Of a DNA stretch of 64,000 nucleotides, positions 44,718 through 54,431 are shown piece after piece. The number at the start of each line of letters is the position of its first letter. Position 1 is the stretch's first letter. The notes beneath the pieces were generated by a model. It did no database searches and had not been told where the DNA came from. It worked only from the letters and a program-made list of their open reading frames with translations. Source of the DNA: Chlorogloeopsis sp038404745 (GTDB lineage Bacteria > Cyanobacteriota > Cyanobacteriia > Cyanobacteriales > Nostocaceae); NCBI RefSeq assembly GCF_038404745.2, contig NZ_JAYKTT020000067.1, positions 61,434-125,433 on the forward strand, read 5' to 3'. The position numbers and the translations under genes were made by a program.

Positions 44718-45785
44718 ATGATATTTATGGATAAAAAAACTTTAATTTTAGCGATCGCACCTCTAATTTTTAGCCTCACTGCTTGTAGTGGAGAGGTGGC
44801 AAACACAGGAAATACAGGGGCATCACAAGTTACTCAAAGCCGTTTGGATATGATTAAAAGTCGCGGACAGTTAATTTGTGGTGTTAGCGGTGAACTACCA
44901 GGATTCAGCTTTGTCGGAACAGATGGTAAATACTCTGGATTAGATGTAGATGTATGTCGCGCCATAGCAGCTGCTTTGTTCGATAACCCAGATGCTGTAG
45001 AGTACCGCAATCTTAATGCCAAAGAAAGATTTACAGCCGTGCAAACCGCAGAAGTAGATGTTCTCAGCCGTAATACTACATATACGCTTAGTCGCGATAC
45101 CTCGGTGGGTTTGGAGTTTGCACCGATAGTCTTTTATGATGGTCAAGGCATCATGGTTCGCAAAAGCAGCGGCAGTAAAACTCTAGCAGATCTCAAAGAC
45201 AAAGCAATCTGCACTCAAACTGGTACCACCAACGAGCAGAACTTAGCAGATCAAATGCGAAAACGGGGTATACCTTACAAACCCCTTGTCTTTGAAGATG
45301 TGAACACAGCATATGCTACTTATGCACAAGGACGTTGTGACGCTGTTACTTCTGATAAGTCTCAATTAATTTCCCGACGCACAATTTTACCTAACCCAGA
45401 AGATAATGTAATTCTTGATGAAATTTTATCTAGTGAGCCATTTGCTCCAGCTGTTGCCGACGGAGATAGTAAATGGGCTAATACGATTAAATGGGTAGTT
45501 TATTCCCTAATTAAAGCCGAAGAATTAGGTATTAATTCTCAAAATGTTGCAAAACTTGCTAATAGTAACGATCCAGAAATTCGACGTTTTTTAGGAACTG
45601 AAGGTAACCTTGGGCAAGGGATGGGTTTGCCAAATGACTTTGCAGTCAGAATTATTAAACACGTAGGCAACTACGGTGAAATTTATAATCGCAATTTGGG
45701 AGCAAAGACAAAGCTAAATTTTCCTCGCGGTCAAAATCAACTCTGGACAAAGGGTGGACTTTTGTTTTCTCCTCCTTTTAGATAA
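44718..45785 (+). CDS. natF: Amino-acid ABC transporter substrate-binding lipoprotein
   Basis: A 355-residue type I lipoprotein with lipobox LTAC at about residues 20-23. A family 3 solute-binding fold follows: GQLICGVSGELPGFSF, DVDVCRAIAAALF and LKDKAICTQTGTTNEQNL. Gene order with two permeases and an ATPase matches the N-II system (NatFGH-BgtA) of Anabaena, which imports acidic and neutral amino acids. Specificity here is inferred from that match. An in-frame ATG at 44727 is an alternative start. Confidence 0.85.
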   Translation: MIFMDKKTLILAIAPLIFSLTACSGEVANTGNTGASQVTQSRLDMIKSRGQLICGVSGELPGFSFVGTDGKYSGLDVDVCRAIAAALFDNPDAVEYRNLNAKERFTAVQTAEVDVLSRNTTYTLSRDTSVGLEFAPIVFYDGQGIMVRKSSGSKTLADLKDKAICTQTGTTNEQNLADQMRKRGIPYKPLVFEDVNTAYATYAQGRCDAVTSDKSQLISRRTILPNPEDNVILDEILSSEPFAPAVADGDSKWANTIKWVVYSLIKAEELGINSQNVAKLANSNDPEIRRFLGTEGNLGQGMGLPNDFAVRIIKHVGNYGEIYNRNLGAKTKLNFPRGQNQLWTKGGLLFSPPFR

Positions 45786-45798
45786 TCAGATATGAATC

Positions 45799-46725
45799 AT
45801 GCATAATTTTAAATCTCCCTTGTGGCGTGATCGGCGTTCCTGGCAATTTTTTTTTCAATTAATAGCTGCGTTTTTAGTAGCATTTGTCGTAGCTATACTG
45901 TGGGTAAATCTCAACCGCAATTTGCAGCAATTAGGAATTCAATTTGGGTTTGGTTTTCTCAAGCAACAAGCTTCATTTGATATTAGCGAAACGCCCATTG
46001 CTTACAATCCATCTGATACTTATAGTCGTGCCTTATGGGTAGGCTTAATTAACTCTTTACGAGTGGCGATCGCAGGGATTATTTTCACGACGATTGTCGG
46101 TATATTCGCAGGAATAGCACGGCTATCTGATAATTGGTTAGTACGAAATATCGCTGGAGTTTATGTAGAGATTTTTCGCAATACACCTCTACTTTTACAA
46201 TTATTATTTTGGTACTTTGCTGTTTTCCTGAGTTTACCTAAGATAGAAAACCAAATTTCTATTTTGAATTTATTTTATATCAGTCAAAGTGGTGTGCAAT
46301 TTCCGTGGTTTAGGCTCTCCTCAGAATTTTTTGCTTTGTTAATGGGATTGACTTTTTATACAGGTGCGTTTATTGCCGAAATTGTTCGAGGTGGTATTCA
46401 ATCTGTGCCAAAGGGACAATGGGAAGCAGCCCGTTCTTTGGGGTTAAAGCCTGGTTTGGTGATGCGACTAGTGATTTTTCCTCAAGCTTTGCGGGTGATC
46501 GTGCCACCACTGACAAGTCAATATCTGAATTTGACTAAAAACTCTAGTTTAGCGATCGCGGTTGGCTATCCAGATGTATATTTTGTTGCTTCTACTACTT
46601 TTAACCAAACGGGGAGAGCGGTAGAAGCTATGTTGCTGATTATGCTTACTTATCTGATAATGAGTTTGACAATTTCTCTGGTAATGAACTTTTTTAATAG
46701 AATGGTGGCGATTAAAGAAAGATAA
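45799..46725 (+). CDS. natG: Amino-acid ABC transporter permease
   Basis: A 308-residue His/Glu/Gln-type permease. A first helix at about residues 17-37 is followed by a periplasmic stretch, then the typical HEQ permease core with EIFRNTPLLLQLLFWYF and the EAA loop QWEAARSLGLKPGLVMRLVIFPQALR that contacts the ATPase. It starts 13 bases after natF and is the first of two permeases forming the membrane pore. Confidence 0.88.
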   Translation: MHNFKSPLWRDRRSWQFFFQLIAAFLVAFVVAILWVNLNRNLQQLGIQFGFGFLKQQASFDISETPIAYNPSDTYSRALWVGLINSLRVAIAGIIFTTIVGIFAGIARLSDNWLVRNIAGVYVEIFRNTPLLLQLLFWYFAVFLSLPKIENQISILNLFYISQSGVQFPWFRLSSEFFALLMGLTFYTGAFIAEIVRGGIQSVPKGQWEAARSLGLKPGLVMRLVIFPQALRVIVPPLTSQYLNLTKNSSLAIAVGYPDVYFVASTTFNQTGRAVEAMLLIMLTYLIMSLTISLVMNFFNRMVAIKER

Positions 46726-46756
46726 GAATAAGTCACCTGCGCTCGTGTTACCCTCT

Positions 46757-46818
46757 CCGAAGTTCAGAGCGGCGGCTTCCGCCGCTCCGACTTCTCTGCG
46801 CAGTGCTGACTCACCACT
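46757..46818 (-). repeat. GC-rich palindromic repeat, copy 2, inside the nat operon
   Basis: The inverted copy of 3944-4016: GAAGTTCAGAGCGGCGG, CCGCCGCTCCGACTTCTCTG, then GTGCTGACTCACCAC. It lies in the 198-base gap between natG and natH. Confidence 0.75.
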
Positions 46819-46822
46819 GTAC

Positions 46823-46885
46823 GGGCGGGTTTAAAAGATAAATTGTCGATTTCCGCGAAAGATCATCCATAAAACCCGCCCCTAC
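46823..46885. repeat. GGGCGGGTTT inverted-repeat element, copy 1
   Basis: GGGCGGGTTT and AAACCCGCCC face each other across about 40 bases directly after the preceding repeat. A related pair (GGCGGGTTTT/TAAACCCGC) lies at 55059-55118 between rplU and rpmA. Confidence 0.6.
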
Positions 46886-46923
46886 TCACAAATAACTAAT
46901 GACCAATGACTAACTTTTAGAAT

Positions 46924-48066
46924 ATGAATTGGCTGCGTAAAAATTTGTTTAATACTTGGTACAACAGCATATTTACTGTTGTTTGTTTGTTTTTACTGTT
47001 CTGGATAGGTTCGGGTGTTTTGAGTTGGGCAATTACTCAAGCACAATGGGAAGTAATTTGGGTAAATTTGCGTTTATTTTTTGTTGGTCGTTTCCCCCCA
47101 ACATTATACTGGCGAGTTTGGATTGTGCTGGCAATAGCTTCCACATTATTAGCTCTGACTTGGGGAGTTTTGTTTAGCAAACAAAGTGTGAACAGCCGGA
47201 GAATTAACCCTTTTGCTTTGATTCTTTGTGTAGTCTTATTTTTTTTGCCTCTAGATTTAAATATTCGCCTTTGGTTACAGTCAATCGTAATTTTAATATT
47301 TACAAGTTTTTGGTTGGGTAGAAGATGGAGTAGTGCGATCGCGCCTTGGCTTTCACTTGCATGGTTACTATCTTCCCCTGTGATATTTTGGTTAATTGGT
47401 GGTGGATTTGGTTTAAAGCCAGTACCAACAAGTTTATGGAACGGTTTGCTGCTAACTGTTCTGATGGCAGCAGTTAGTATTGTGCTTTCCTTTCCTATTG
47501 GCGTGTTACTTGCTTTAGGACGTAATAGCAATCTACCCGTAGTGCGTTGGTTATGTCTTCTGTACATTGAAATTATTCGAGGACTGCCACTAATTGGGAT
47601 TTTATTCTTTGCTCAGGTGATGTTTCCTTTATTTCTGCCAGGCGGTATTCGTTTAGATAGGGTTTTGCGTGCCATTGCTGGATTAGTTTTTTTTAGTGCT
47701 GCTTACATGGCAGAAAATGTCCGTGGTGGACTCCAAGCTATTCCTCGCGGACAAATTGAAGCCGCCAAAGCCCTCGGATTCAACGCTTCCTTGGTTGTGC
47801 TATTAATTGTCTTACCTCAAGCCTTGCGTGTTGCAATTCCAGCAATTGTTGGTCAATTTATCGGCTTATTTAAAGACACTTCACTTTTATCTTTGGTGGG
47901 ATTAGTAGAACTTACAGGAATTGCCCGTTCTATTTTGGCACAGCCACAATTTCTCGGTCGTTATGCAGAAGTATATTTATTTATTGGCTTAATTTACTGG
48001 CTATTTTGTTATGCTATGTCGCTGGCTGCTCGACGCTTAGAGAAGCAGTTAGTGAATGAAAAATAG
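46924..48066 (+). CDS. natH: Amino-acid ABC transporter permease, long form
   Basis: A 380-residue permease. The N-terminal third has about four extra hydrophobic segments (around residues 15-35, 55-75, 90-110 and 117-150) not found in short permeases. The C-terminal core has EIIRGLPLIGILFFAQVMF and the EAA loop GQIEAAKALGFNASLVVLLIVLPQALR. It pairs with NatG. It ends 21 bases before the chosen ATPase start. Confidence 0.87.
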   Translation: MNWLRKNLFNTWYNSIFTVVCLFLLFWIGSGVLSWAITQAQWEVIWVNLRLFFVGRFPPTLYWRVWIVLAIASTLLALTWGVLFSKQSVNSRRINPFALILCVVLFFLPLDLNIRLWLQSIVILIFTSFWLGRRWSSAIAPWLSLAWLLSSPVIFWLIGGGFGLKPVPTSLWNGLLLTVLMAAVSIVLSFPIGVLLALGRNSNLPVVRWLCLLYIEIIRGLPLIGILFFAQVMFPLFLPGGIRLDRVLRAIAGLVFFSAAYMAENVRGGLQAIPRGQIEAAKALGFNASLVVLLIVLPQALRVAIPAIVGQFIGLFKDTSLLSLVGLVELTGIARSILAQPQFLGRYAEVYLFIGLIYWLFCYAMSLAARRLEKQLVNEK

Positions 48067-48087
48067 AAAGTTAGGAGGTTGATTTCT

Positions 48088-48828
48088 GTGTCAGAACAAA
48101 CACCGATAATTATTGCCGATCAGGTTCACAAGTGGTATGGTAAATTCCATGCTCTGCGAGGCGTAGATCTAACAGTAAATCGTGAAGAGGTAATAGTCTT
48201 GATGGGGCCTTCTGGTTCGGGTAAATCAACCTTTATCCGCACATTTAATGCTTTAGAAGATTACCAAAAAGGCAAAATAGAAATTGATGGCATTATCCTC
48301 AGCCATGATTTACGAAACATTGAAGCAATTCGCCGAGAAGTGGGAATGGTATTTCAACAGTTCAATTTATTTCCCCATTTAACGGTAATTCAAAATATCA
48401 CTTTGGCACCAATTTGGGTACGTCGTTTGCCGAAGGTAAAAGCCGAAGAATTGGCAATGCAACTACTAGATCGAGTAGGCATTTTAGAACAAGCACATAA
48501 ATACCCAGGACAGTTGTCTGGAGGACAGCAGCAGAGAGTAGCGATCGCTCGTGCTCTAGCTATGCAACCTAAAATTATGCTATTTGATGAACCAACCTCT
48601 GCTTTAGATCCAGAGATGGTGCGAGAAGTTTTAGAGGTGATGCGAAGTCTTGCCCGTGATGGCATGACAATGGTAGTTGTCACCCACGAAGTTGGATTTG
48701 CCCGTGAAGTAGCTGATCGAGTGATTCTGATGGATAATGGCAATTTAGTAGAATCAGCTACCCCTGATAGTTTTTTTACTAACCCGCAAGAAGAACGCAC
48801 CCGCCAATTTTTATCACAAATTCTTTAG
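48088..48828 (+). CDS. bgtA: Amino-acid ABC transporter ATPase
   Basis: A 246-residue polar amino-acid ATPase. Walker A GPSGSGKST, Q-loop FQQFNLFPHLT, signature LSGGQQQRVA and Walker B IMLFDEPTSALDP are intact. AGGAGG at 48073-48078 sits nine bases before the GTG at 48088, so I chose that start over the TTG at 48079, which the ribosome site would abut. In Anabaena BgtA serves both the neutral/acidic and basic amino-acid systems; the latter is not in this window. Confidence 0.9.
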   Translation: MSEQTPIIIADQVHKWYGKFHALRGVDLTVNREEVIVLMGPSGSGKSTFIRTFNALEDYQKGKIEIDGIILSHDLRNIEAIRREVGMVFQQFNLFPHLTVIQNITLAPIWVRRLPKVKAEELAMQLLDRVGILEQAHKYPGQLSGGQQQRVAIARALAMQPKIMLFDEPTSALDPEMVREVLEVMRSLARDGMTMVVVTHEVGFAREVADRVILMDNGNLVESATPDSFFTNPQEERTRQFLSQIL

Positions 48829-48952
48829 CTAATTAGAAATTACACGTAGATTATAATACCTGCAATTCTAGTTAGATATTTTTCTATCTAAAAGGTGATG
48901 CAAAATTAACATAGTCAGTTTTTAAAATAAAATAATTTACTCAATATTTAAT

Positions 48953-49957
48953 ATGCCCGATTATTCCACTATTACAACAGAAATAATTCAGCAAGCAAAA
49001 ACTGTCGAGGATGTTCTTCCAATCAAAAATGAAGCTTGCCGCTCAAAATTCTTTTTCCACTCTCATCCCACCTCAAAAGTTTGCTTGTTTTTTCACGGAT
49101 TTACTGCTGGGCCTTACCAATTTGAACCACTGGGAAAAGCTCTTTTTGAATCAGGTTACAATGTTTTGATTCCTTTACAGCCTGGTCATGGAATAGCGGG
49201 GAATTGGAATGGTGATAACCCTCCTCCTTTGCCTACAGAACAACAAGTATATCAAGAGTTTGCATCCTCCTGGCTGCAAATAGCACGAAATTTAGGAGAG
49301 CAGATAATCATTAGTGGATTATCAACAGGTGGAAATTTGGCAGCCTGGTTAGCATTAGAATTCACCAAAGAAATAGAAAAGGCTATACTGTTTGCTCCCT
49401 ATGTTAGTGGCAACAATCCAATTGTCAACTTTCTTGTAGAAATACTTCCTTTTTATTATGAATGGTTGAATAAAGATAATCCTGGAAATTTTGGTTATCA
49501 CGGTTTTCGCATTCCGGCACTACGATTATTTTTAGATATGGGTCAAGAAGTACTGGAGCGAGTAGAAAAAGAGGCCGCAGTGCCAATGTTTGTTATTTCT
49601 AGTGAAAGTGACCCCACAATTGACCATAATGAACTACGAGCTTTATTTTTAGCTTTAATCAAGCACCAACCTCAATCTTGGTATTTTAACTTCGAGAAAG
49701 TTTTTGACATTCCCCACACTATGATGACGAAAGCTGAAGGTAATAAATATCAAAACTTATTGATTACCATAGCTAAAGCTTATATTGAAAGTGATGTTAC
49801 TTGGAATGAATTACTAAACATTGGTTATCAAATCTTGCAAGGAAAAACTTTTGAGTCTGTCGGATCACAATTTAATCTATGTAATAAAGTTTCTCCAGAT
49901 GTGGCAGTTTTACTAGCTGTTATGGAGAAGCAAATAATTATTGAGGCTAGCGAATAA
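48953..49957 (+). CDS. Alpha/beta hydrolase
   Basis: A 334-residue hydrolase. The oxyanion HG pair lies in LFFHGFTAGPYQFEPLG, the nucleophile elbow is GLSTGG and IPHTMMTKAEG probably carries the catalytic His. The acid is likely in SESDPTID. The pattern fits a carboxylesterase/monoglyceride-lipase-like enzyme acting on an unknown ester. A C-terminal extension of about 50 residues follows the fold. It converges with the lipoprotein gene. Confidence 0.8.
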   Translation: MPDYSTITTEIIQQAKTVEDVLPIKNEACRSKFFFHSHPTSKVCLFFHGFTAGPYQFEPLGKALFESGYNVLIPLQPGHGIAGNWNGDNPPPLPTEQQVYQEFASSWLQIARNLGEQIIISGLSTGGNLAAWLALEFTKEIEKAILFAPYVSGNNPIVNFLVEILPFYYEWLNKDNPGNFGYHGFRIPALRLFLDMGQEVLERVEKEAAVPMFVISSESDPTIDHNELRALFLALIKHQPQSWYFNFEKVFDIPHTMMTKAEGNKYQNLLITIAKAYIESDVTWNELLNIGYQILQGKTFESVGSQFNLCNKVSPDVAVLLAVMEKQIIIEASE

Positions 49958-49987
49958 AAAAGATACAAATAATAAAAAAGAAAATAA

Positions 49988-50013
49988 CCCTGCCCTTGCA
50001 AAGAGGGCTAGGG
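49988..50013. terminator. Shared hairpin between convergent genes
   Basis: CCCTGCCCTT and AGGGCTAGGG pair with one mismatch around a short loop. T-rich or A-rich text lies on both sides. It lies between the ends of the hydrolase and the lipoprotein gene and could end both transcripts. Confidence 0.4.
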
Positions 50014-50037
50014 AAATATTTACAGCTTCAAAAACAA

Positions 50038-50913
50038 CTATTTAGCACTTTGTGGCAATGCAGATGGATATATACCTTCGACAATTAACACAGGTCTTGT
50101 GTTGTATTCCTTCTCTAACTGTCCTCGCAACTGTTGGTTCCAACCAAAATTGTAGTCTCTCTCAAGCTCTGTAACAACAAATGGTCGGAGTGTACCAGTA
50201 GCAACAATCCTTTCGCCTTGTTTAATAGGAGCTTTTTCTTTTATTTGATCCGTAACCAAAACTAGCAATGGATTATTACCAAGGAGCGTATCGTCTTCAA
50301 GAACAAATGCATTAGGACTGTAAATTCTTTCGACATCAGCAGGTACAGCAATCACCTTGTTGTAATAAGCTTTTGGATTTTCGCTGATTTCTCCCGGTAC
50401 TGGTGCCAAGGCAATTGACTGTGCAATAATTGCTGGTCTACCTTGATATTCTCGATAGGAATCTTGACCTAAGTTTAAGCCATATTCTTGTTGAATAGCA
50501 TTGGGATCAAACTTAGTAACTGTTCCCGTTACTTGTAATCTCGCATCTTGAGGTATAGGCCAATTGACAGGTTGACCAGTATTATTTACAACGACTATTC
50601 TTTCACCACTAAAAACTTCCCTGTCAGTAATTGTAAATACTCTATCATTCAGCCTATTAATAGGCTGGCTTCTGACAGTTACGAGTTTACCTACAAGAGC
50701 ATCTGTCTTCTGACTAACATCTGGTGCAGTAACGTTTTCTTTTTCTGTCACAGGTTCAGAAGTATTAGGATCTTCTGCTGCTGGAGATTGAGGAGTAGTC
50801 GCTTGTTGTTGATTGTTAGCGCATGCAGGAAGAACTATTGCCGCTAATGCAATAGCTAGAGCACCTATGCGATTATTCCAACCTCCTTTTTGATATTTAT
50901 TTAGAGTTTTCAT
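50038..50913 (-). CDS. Lipoprotein of unknown function
   Basis: A 291-residue protein with a lipoprotein signal (hydrophobic ALAIALAAIVLPAC, lipobox Cys at residue 31) followed by a Gln/Thr/Pro/Glu-rich linker. Two similar beta-rich modules follow. Each has the pattern GKLVTVRSQP...VFTITDRE...ERIVVV or NKVIAVPADVERIYSPNAFVLEDD, probably OB-like folds. It presumably sits at the plasma or outer membrane. The family was not recognised by name. GGAGG lies before the ATG. Confidence 0.65.
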   Translation of the reverse strand: MKTLNKYQKGGWNNRIGALAIALAAIVLPACANNQQQATTPQSPAAEDPNTSEPVTEKENVTAPDVSQKTDALVGKLVTVRSQPINRLNDRVFTITDREVFSGERIVVVNNTGQPVNWPIPQDARLQVTGTVTKFDPNAIQQEYGLNLGQDSYREYQGRPAIIAQSIALAPVPGEISENPKAYYNKVIAVPADVERIYSPNAFVLEDDTLLGNNPLLVLVTDQIKEKAPIKQGERIVATGTLRPFVVTELERDYNFGWNQQLRGQLEKEYNTRPVLIVEGIYPSALPQSAK

Positions 50914-51474
50914 TTTTCCTCCTTCTTCAAATTATTGAGCTATGCAAATCTCCTTATAAATTTGTAACTACTACATATCTAAGTATTTATTATGTTGACT
51001 AGAAATTAGCTAAAGATATCAGTAGTTATTTTTGATCCCTATTATTTTTTGTTTGCAAAATCTTAACTACACTAGTCTAGTCTAAAAAGTTGAATAGGCT
51101 TAACCTTCTATCTAAAGAAGGAAAGTCAAATATAAATTATTTGATTTGATAACTTTAAATAGATTAGTCAATCCATGCTTTTGAAAATTGTAAGCTCTAA
51201 ATTAAAGCTCCCCGGCTTCTCTAAAAAGTCGGGGAGCTTGAGCGATGAAAATGATTTAGAATGACTGTATGTTACTTGTTTTTACTGAAAATGAATGTAT
51301 TAAAAAAATTAAAAGTTACCGTAGAGATCGCATTTGAGTTATACATTGTCCATATGTTAGAATTCGATTACTCATTGATGTAAAATAAAGCACTTATAAA
51401 TTAGTTGATATCAACAGTGTTTTTACCAGAAGTATTAATTATCTACTGTGACGCAGTAGCCGAGATTATAAAAG
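50914..51474. other. AT-rich intergenic region with one palindrome
   Basis: It contains the CCGACTT-family palindrome at 51205-51239. The rest is AT-rich promoter-like sequence for the divergent lipoprotein and glycosyltransferase genes. No ORF is credible. Confidence 0.5.
51205..51239. repeat. CCGACTT palindrome, copy 3
   Basis: AAGCTCCCCGGCTT and AAGTCGGGGAGCTT pair with one G-T wobble around CTCTAAA. The loop text CTTCTCTAA is shared with 32016-32048, while the outer stems differ but stay paired. Confidence 0.65.
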
Positions 51475-52665
51475 ATGTTAATTAATAACGTAGATCAAAA
51501 GCCAAGTTTAGAAAGTAAGTTTAAAAAAAAAGCTGATTGCTTCTTTGTTTTCTTGGAAATTTTTGAATGTGAAGGAGGAATCCAATCCTACATAAAAGAT
51601 ATTTTTCGTGCCTATCTAGGTTTCACTGAAGCCTATCATGGTCATGTATTCTTGCTACGAGATAGCTCCTGCTGCTCAAATATTTATGAGTGTGAGCGTT
51701 TACAGTTTCATTACTTTAAAAGCCATTCTCCTCAAATCGGCAGAGTCAAAATGACAGCGGCTTTGCTAAAGTCTCTGCTACAACAACGCCCCCAACATGT
51801 TTTTTGTGGTCATATAAAATTAGCAGTATTGGTACAAACTCTCTGTCAGCCCTTAGGAATTCCTTACACTGTCCTAACTTATGGTAAAGAAGTCTGGGAA
51901 GTGCTTCCACCTCAGCAACAACGCGCTCTTGCCAGTGCTACAAAGATTTTGACAATTAGTCGTCATAGTCGCGATCGCCTTTGTGCGGCAAATAGTATTG
52001 ATCCCAACAAGGTACACCTACTTCCTTGTGCCATTGACGAAAATAAATTTACTCCAGGTCTCAAACAGCCAGAATTAATCGATAAATATGATTTGGCAGG
52101 AGCAAAGGTATTAATGACCGTAGCACGACTGTGGTCAGGAGATATCTACAAAGGTGTAGATGTGACGATTAGAGCTTTACCGCAAATATCTGAGGTTTTT
52201 CCAGAAGTAAAATACTTAGTAATTGGCCGTGGCGACGATCAACCCAGATTAGCCCAGCTAGCAAAAGATTTAGGTGTAGCAGAACGTGTAGTATTTGCTG
52301 GCTTTATCCCTACAGAAGAACTAGTAACACACTATCGCCTTGCTGATGCCTACGTTATGCCTTCTCAAGAGGGATTTGGTATTGTTTATCTGGAGGCAAT
52401 GGCTTGTGGTGTGCCTGTACTTGCTGGTGATGCCGATGGTTCAGCTGAACCGTTGCATGATGGAAAATTGGGATGGCGAGTACCGCACCGCGATCCTGAT
52501 GCTGTGGCAAAGGCTTGCATCGAAATACTCAAAGGACAAGATCGGCGTTGCGATGGACAGTGGTTGCGAGAGGAGGCGATCGCTTGTTTTGGGAAGGAGG
52601 CTTTTCAGGAGCGGTTACAACAAGAATTGTTGTTTTTGGAACCGACACCGCTGTCCTGTTGTTAA
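51475..52665 (+). CDS. GT4 family glycosyltransferase
   Basis: A 396-residue GT-B enzyme. The acceptor half has GGIQSYIKDIFRAYLG and VLTYGKEVW. The donor half has KVLMTVARLWSGDIYKGVD and PSQEGFGIVYLEAMACGVPVLAG, with the E-x7-E motif of GT4. The acceptor is unknown. It lies far from the other exopolysaccharide genes. The C-terminus ends in two Cys. Confidence 0.88.
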   Translation: MLINNVDQKPSLESKFKKKADCFFVFLEIFECEGGIQSYIKDIFRAYLGFTEAYHGHVFLLRDSSCCSNIYECERLQFHYFKSHSPQIGRVKMTAALLKSLLQQRPQHVFCGHIKLAVLVQTLCQPLGIPYTVLTYGKEVWEVLPPQQQRALASATKILTISRHSRDRLCAANSIDPNKVHLLPCAIDENKFTPGLKQPELIDKYDLAGAKVLMTVARLWSGDIYKGVDVTIRALPQISEVFPEVKYLVIGRGDDQPRLAQLAKDLGVAERVVFAGFIPTEELVTHYRLADAYVMPSQEGFGIVYLEAMACGVPVLAGDADGSAEPLHDGKLGWRVPHRDPDAVAKACIEILKGQDRRCDGQWLREEAIACFGKEAFQERLQQELLFLEPTPLSCC

Positions 52666-52887
52666 AATCTGCTTCAGAATACGCCTCATGCCTTCGATGA
52701 ATGATACAAAAGGTATCATTAACTTCTGTTTGCTGATTTTGGGTGCGATCGCAAATCAGTTAACAGCGAAAAGTTAACAGTGAACAAGATAACTGACAAC
52801 TGATCGCTGATTTACTGCCACCACCCGCACTAACGCCCCACAATTTCTTAAACTGGATCTGCAAGATACTCACAAGCGCCTAAGAAG

Positions 52888-53760
52888 ATGAAAGCATCTG
52901 CAAAATTCGACTTTGAGGACGAGAAGTTTAACGCACCCCCTTCTCAAATCATCCCTTGGTGTCAGATGATTAATCCTCGGTATGGCAACAATGGCATTCA
53001 ACATTACGGTTTGGCAATTAAACTAGATAATGCCCACGCCGTGGGCTTTCAGCCGGATGACAATTGGCAGCAAGTAGAACACGAATTTAGTTCCGGACTA
53101 GAAACGGTATATATTACTACTACTCCCCGCATTGTAATTGTCAGAAGGGGGCCTTTGTCTGTAAAAGATAGGGAAACTGGTATTAAGCTCGGTACGCTTA
53201 GAGATAATTACGATGCTTTTTTAGCAGATAAGCTTAAATTTAAAACTTTTACACGTTACTTGATTTTTCTAGTTGCAGAAAATAAAAAGTTTTTACATGA
53301 ATTACCTTTGCAATTAACCCTGAACGGTGCAGCAGGAGCAAGTTTTAGCAAAGCTTATTGCGAATATCAACAAGGTAGAGTTGCAGGTGGATTTGTCGCT
53401 GAACTAGAAAGGGCATATTCTGGATATCGCAAGCAACCTTTAACGCCAAAAGGGCAGCTATTTCATGCCCACGGAATTTTTTGTCCCATGATTGATTGTG
53501 AAGAAAGAGGCATTGAACCAAAAACGGTTCTGGTTGCTTCAACTGTAGACTATAAACATCCTACGATTGGGACGTTAACACAGTATTTAATTGCTTCCGA
53601 TTCTCCAGAGTCAGAAATCATTATCAAGACTTTTGAAGAACACAAAGAGTTTGGTCGGGATACTGCGAAAGCAGAAACATCGACGAAGATGGTAGCGGCA
53701 GGTGTTTCTAGCTCCTATATTTACCCAGATGAAGATGATTTTGGTTATCCGCCTTACTAA
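52888..53760 (+). CDS. Cyanobacterial DUF5895-like protein
   Basis: A 290-residue soluble protein. It opens with a short acidic leader and PPSQIIPWCQMINPRYGNNG, continues with VYITTTPRIVIVRRGPLSV and ends with an acidic PDEDDFGYPPY. I associate it with DUF5895, a cyanobacterial family also seen on plasmids and near mobile DNA. No catalytic motif is evident. It has no adjacent partner. Confidence 0.55.
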   Translation: MKASAKFDFEDEKFNAPPSQIIPWCQMINPRYGNNGIQHYGLAIKLDNAHAVGFQPDDNWQQVEHEFSSGLETVYITTTPRIVIVRRGPLSVKDRETGIKLGTLRDNYDAFLADKLKFKTFTRYLIFLVAENKKFLHELPLQLTLNGAAGASFSKAYCEYQQGRVAGGFVAELERAYSGYRKQPLTPKGQLFHAHGIFCPMIDCEERGIEPKTVLVASTVDYKHPTIGTLTQYLIASDSPESEIIIKTFEEHKEFGRDTAKAETSTKMVAAGVSSSYIYPDEDDFGYPPY

Positions 53761-53880
53761 GCAATTAGACGTTTAAATTGCTCAATGTTACATTTGATTA
53801 ATTCTCTATCTATGCAGTACAATTGTACTATAATCTGTGGTTGAGAGAAACCTACTTGCATATCTGCGAGGAGAAAGGCA

Positions 53881-54327
53881 ATGACAGAGTTTCGTACAAT
53901 CACTCCACATTTGACGGTTAGTGAGACCAGAGCGGCAATAGAGTTTTACAAAGCAGCTTTTGGTGCGATTGAGAAATACATTCTGCCCTCTCCAGAAGAT
54001 AACAAAATTATGCACGCCGAGTTGGAAATTGGCAACTCGATGATTTATTTAAATGATGAATTTCCAGATTTTTGTATCCAGTCACCAACTGCCTTAAATG
54101 GTTCGCCTGTAACAATTCACCTGCAAGTTGATGATGCAGATACTTGGTTTGCTCGTGCCGTGAGTGCGGGAGCAACGGTAACAATGCCTTTAGAGGATAT
54201 GTTTTGGGGCGATCGCTATGGCAAGCTAGTCGATCCCTTTGGTCATCATTGGTCAATTGCCAGTCGTATTGAAGAAGTGCCACCAGAAGAAATCATGCAA
54301 CGGGTAGCAGCCCAACTGTCTAGTTGA
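53881..54327 (+). CDS. VOC family protein (PhnB/glyoxalase-like)
   Basis: A 148-residue protein made of the paired beta-alpha-beta-beta-beta units of the vicinal-oxygen-chelate fold. It opens ITPHLTVSETRAAIEFYKAAFGA, and the end WGDRYGKLVDPFGHHWSIAS carries the metal-site His region. Members include glyoxalases and resistance proteins, but this PhnB-like branch is mostly uncharacterised. A GGAGAAAG site precedes the ATG. Confidence 0.85.
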   Translation: MTEFRTITPHLTVSETRAAIEFYKAAFGAIEKYILPSPEDNKIMHAELEIGNSMIYLNDEFPDFCIQSPTALNGSPVTIHLQVDDADTWFARAVSAGATVTMPLEDMFWGDRYGKLVDPFGHHWSIASRIEEVPPEEIMQRVAAQLSS

Positions 54328-54431
54328 TGCCTGATGCTTATAATTTGACCCCAGTTGAATAATAAAGTACAATGGCAGATTGTCTGTCTATTTCCTGCTC
54401 GGATCAGGTAGATTCATATTTTGCATCTACG

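Noticed and set aside
48079..48087. TTG at 48079 as the bgtA start
   Set aside because: The AGGAGG would directly abut it; the GTG at 48088 has proper spacing and matches the family N-terminus.
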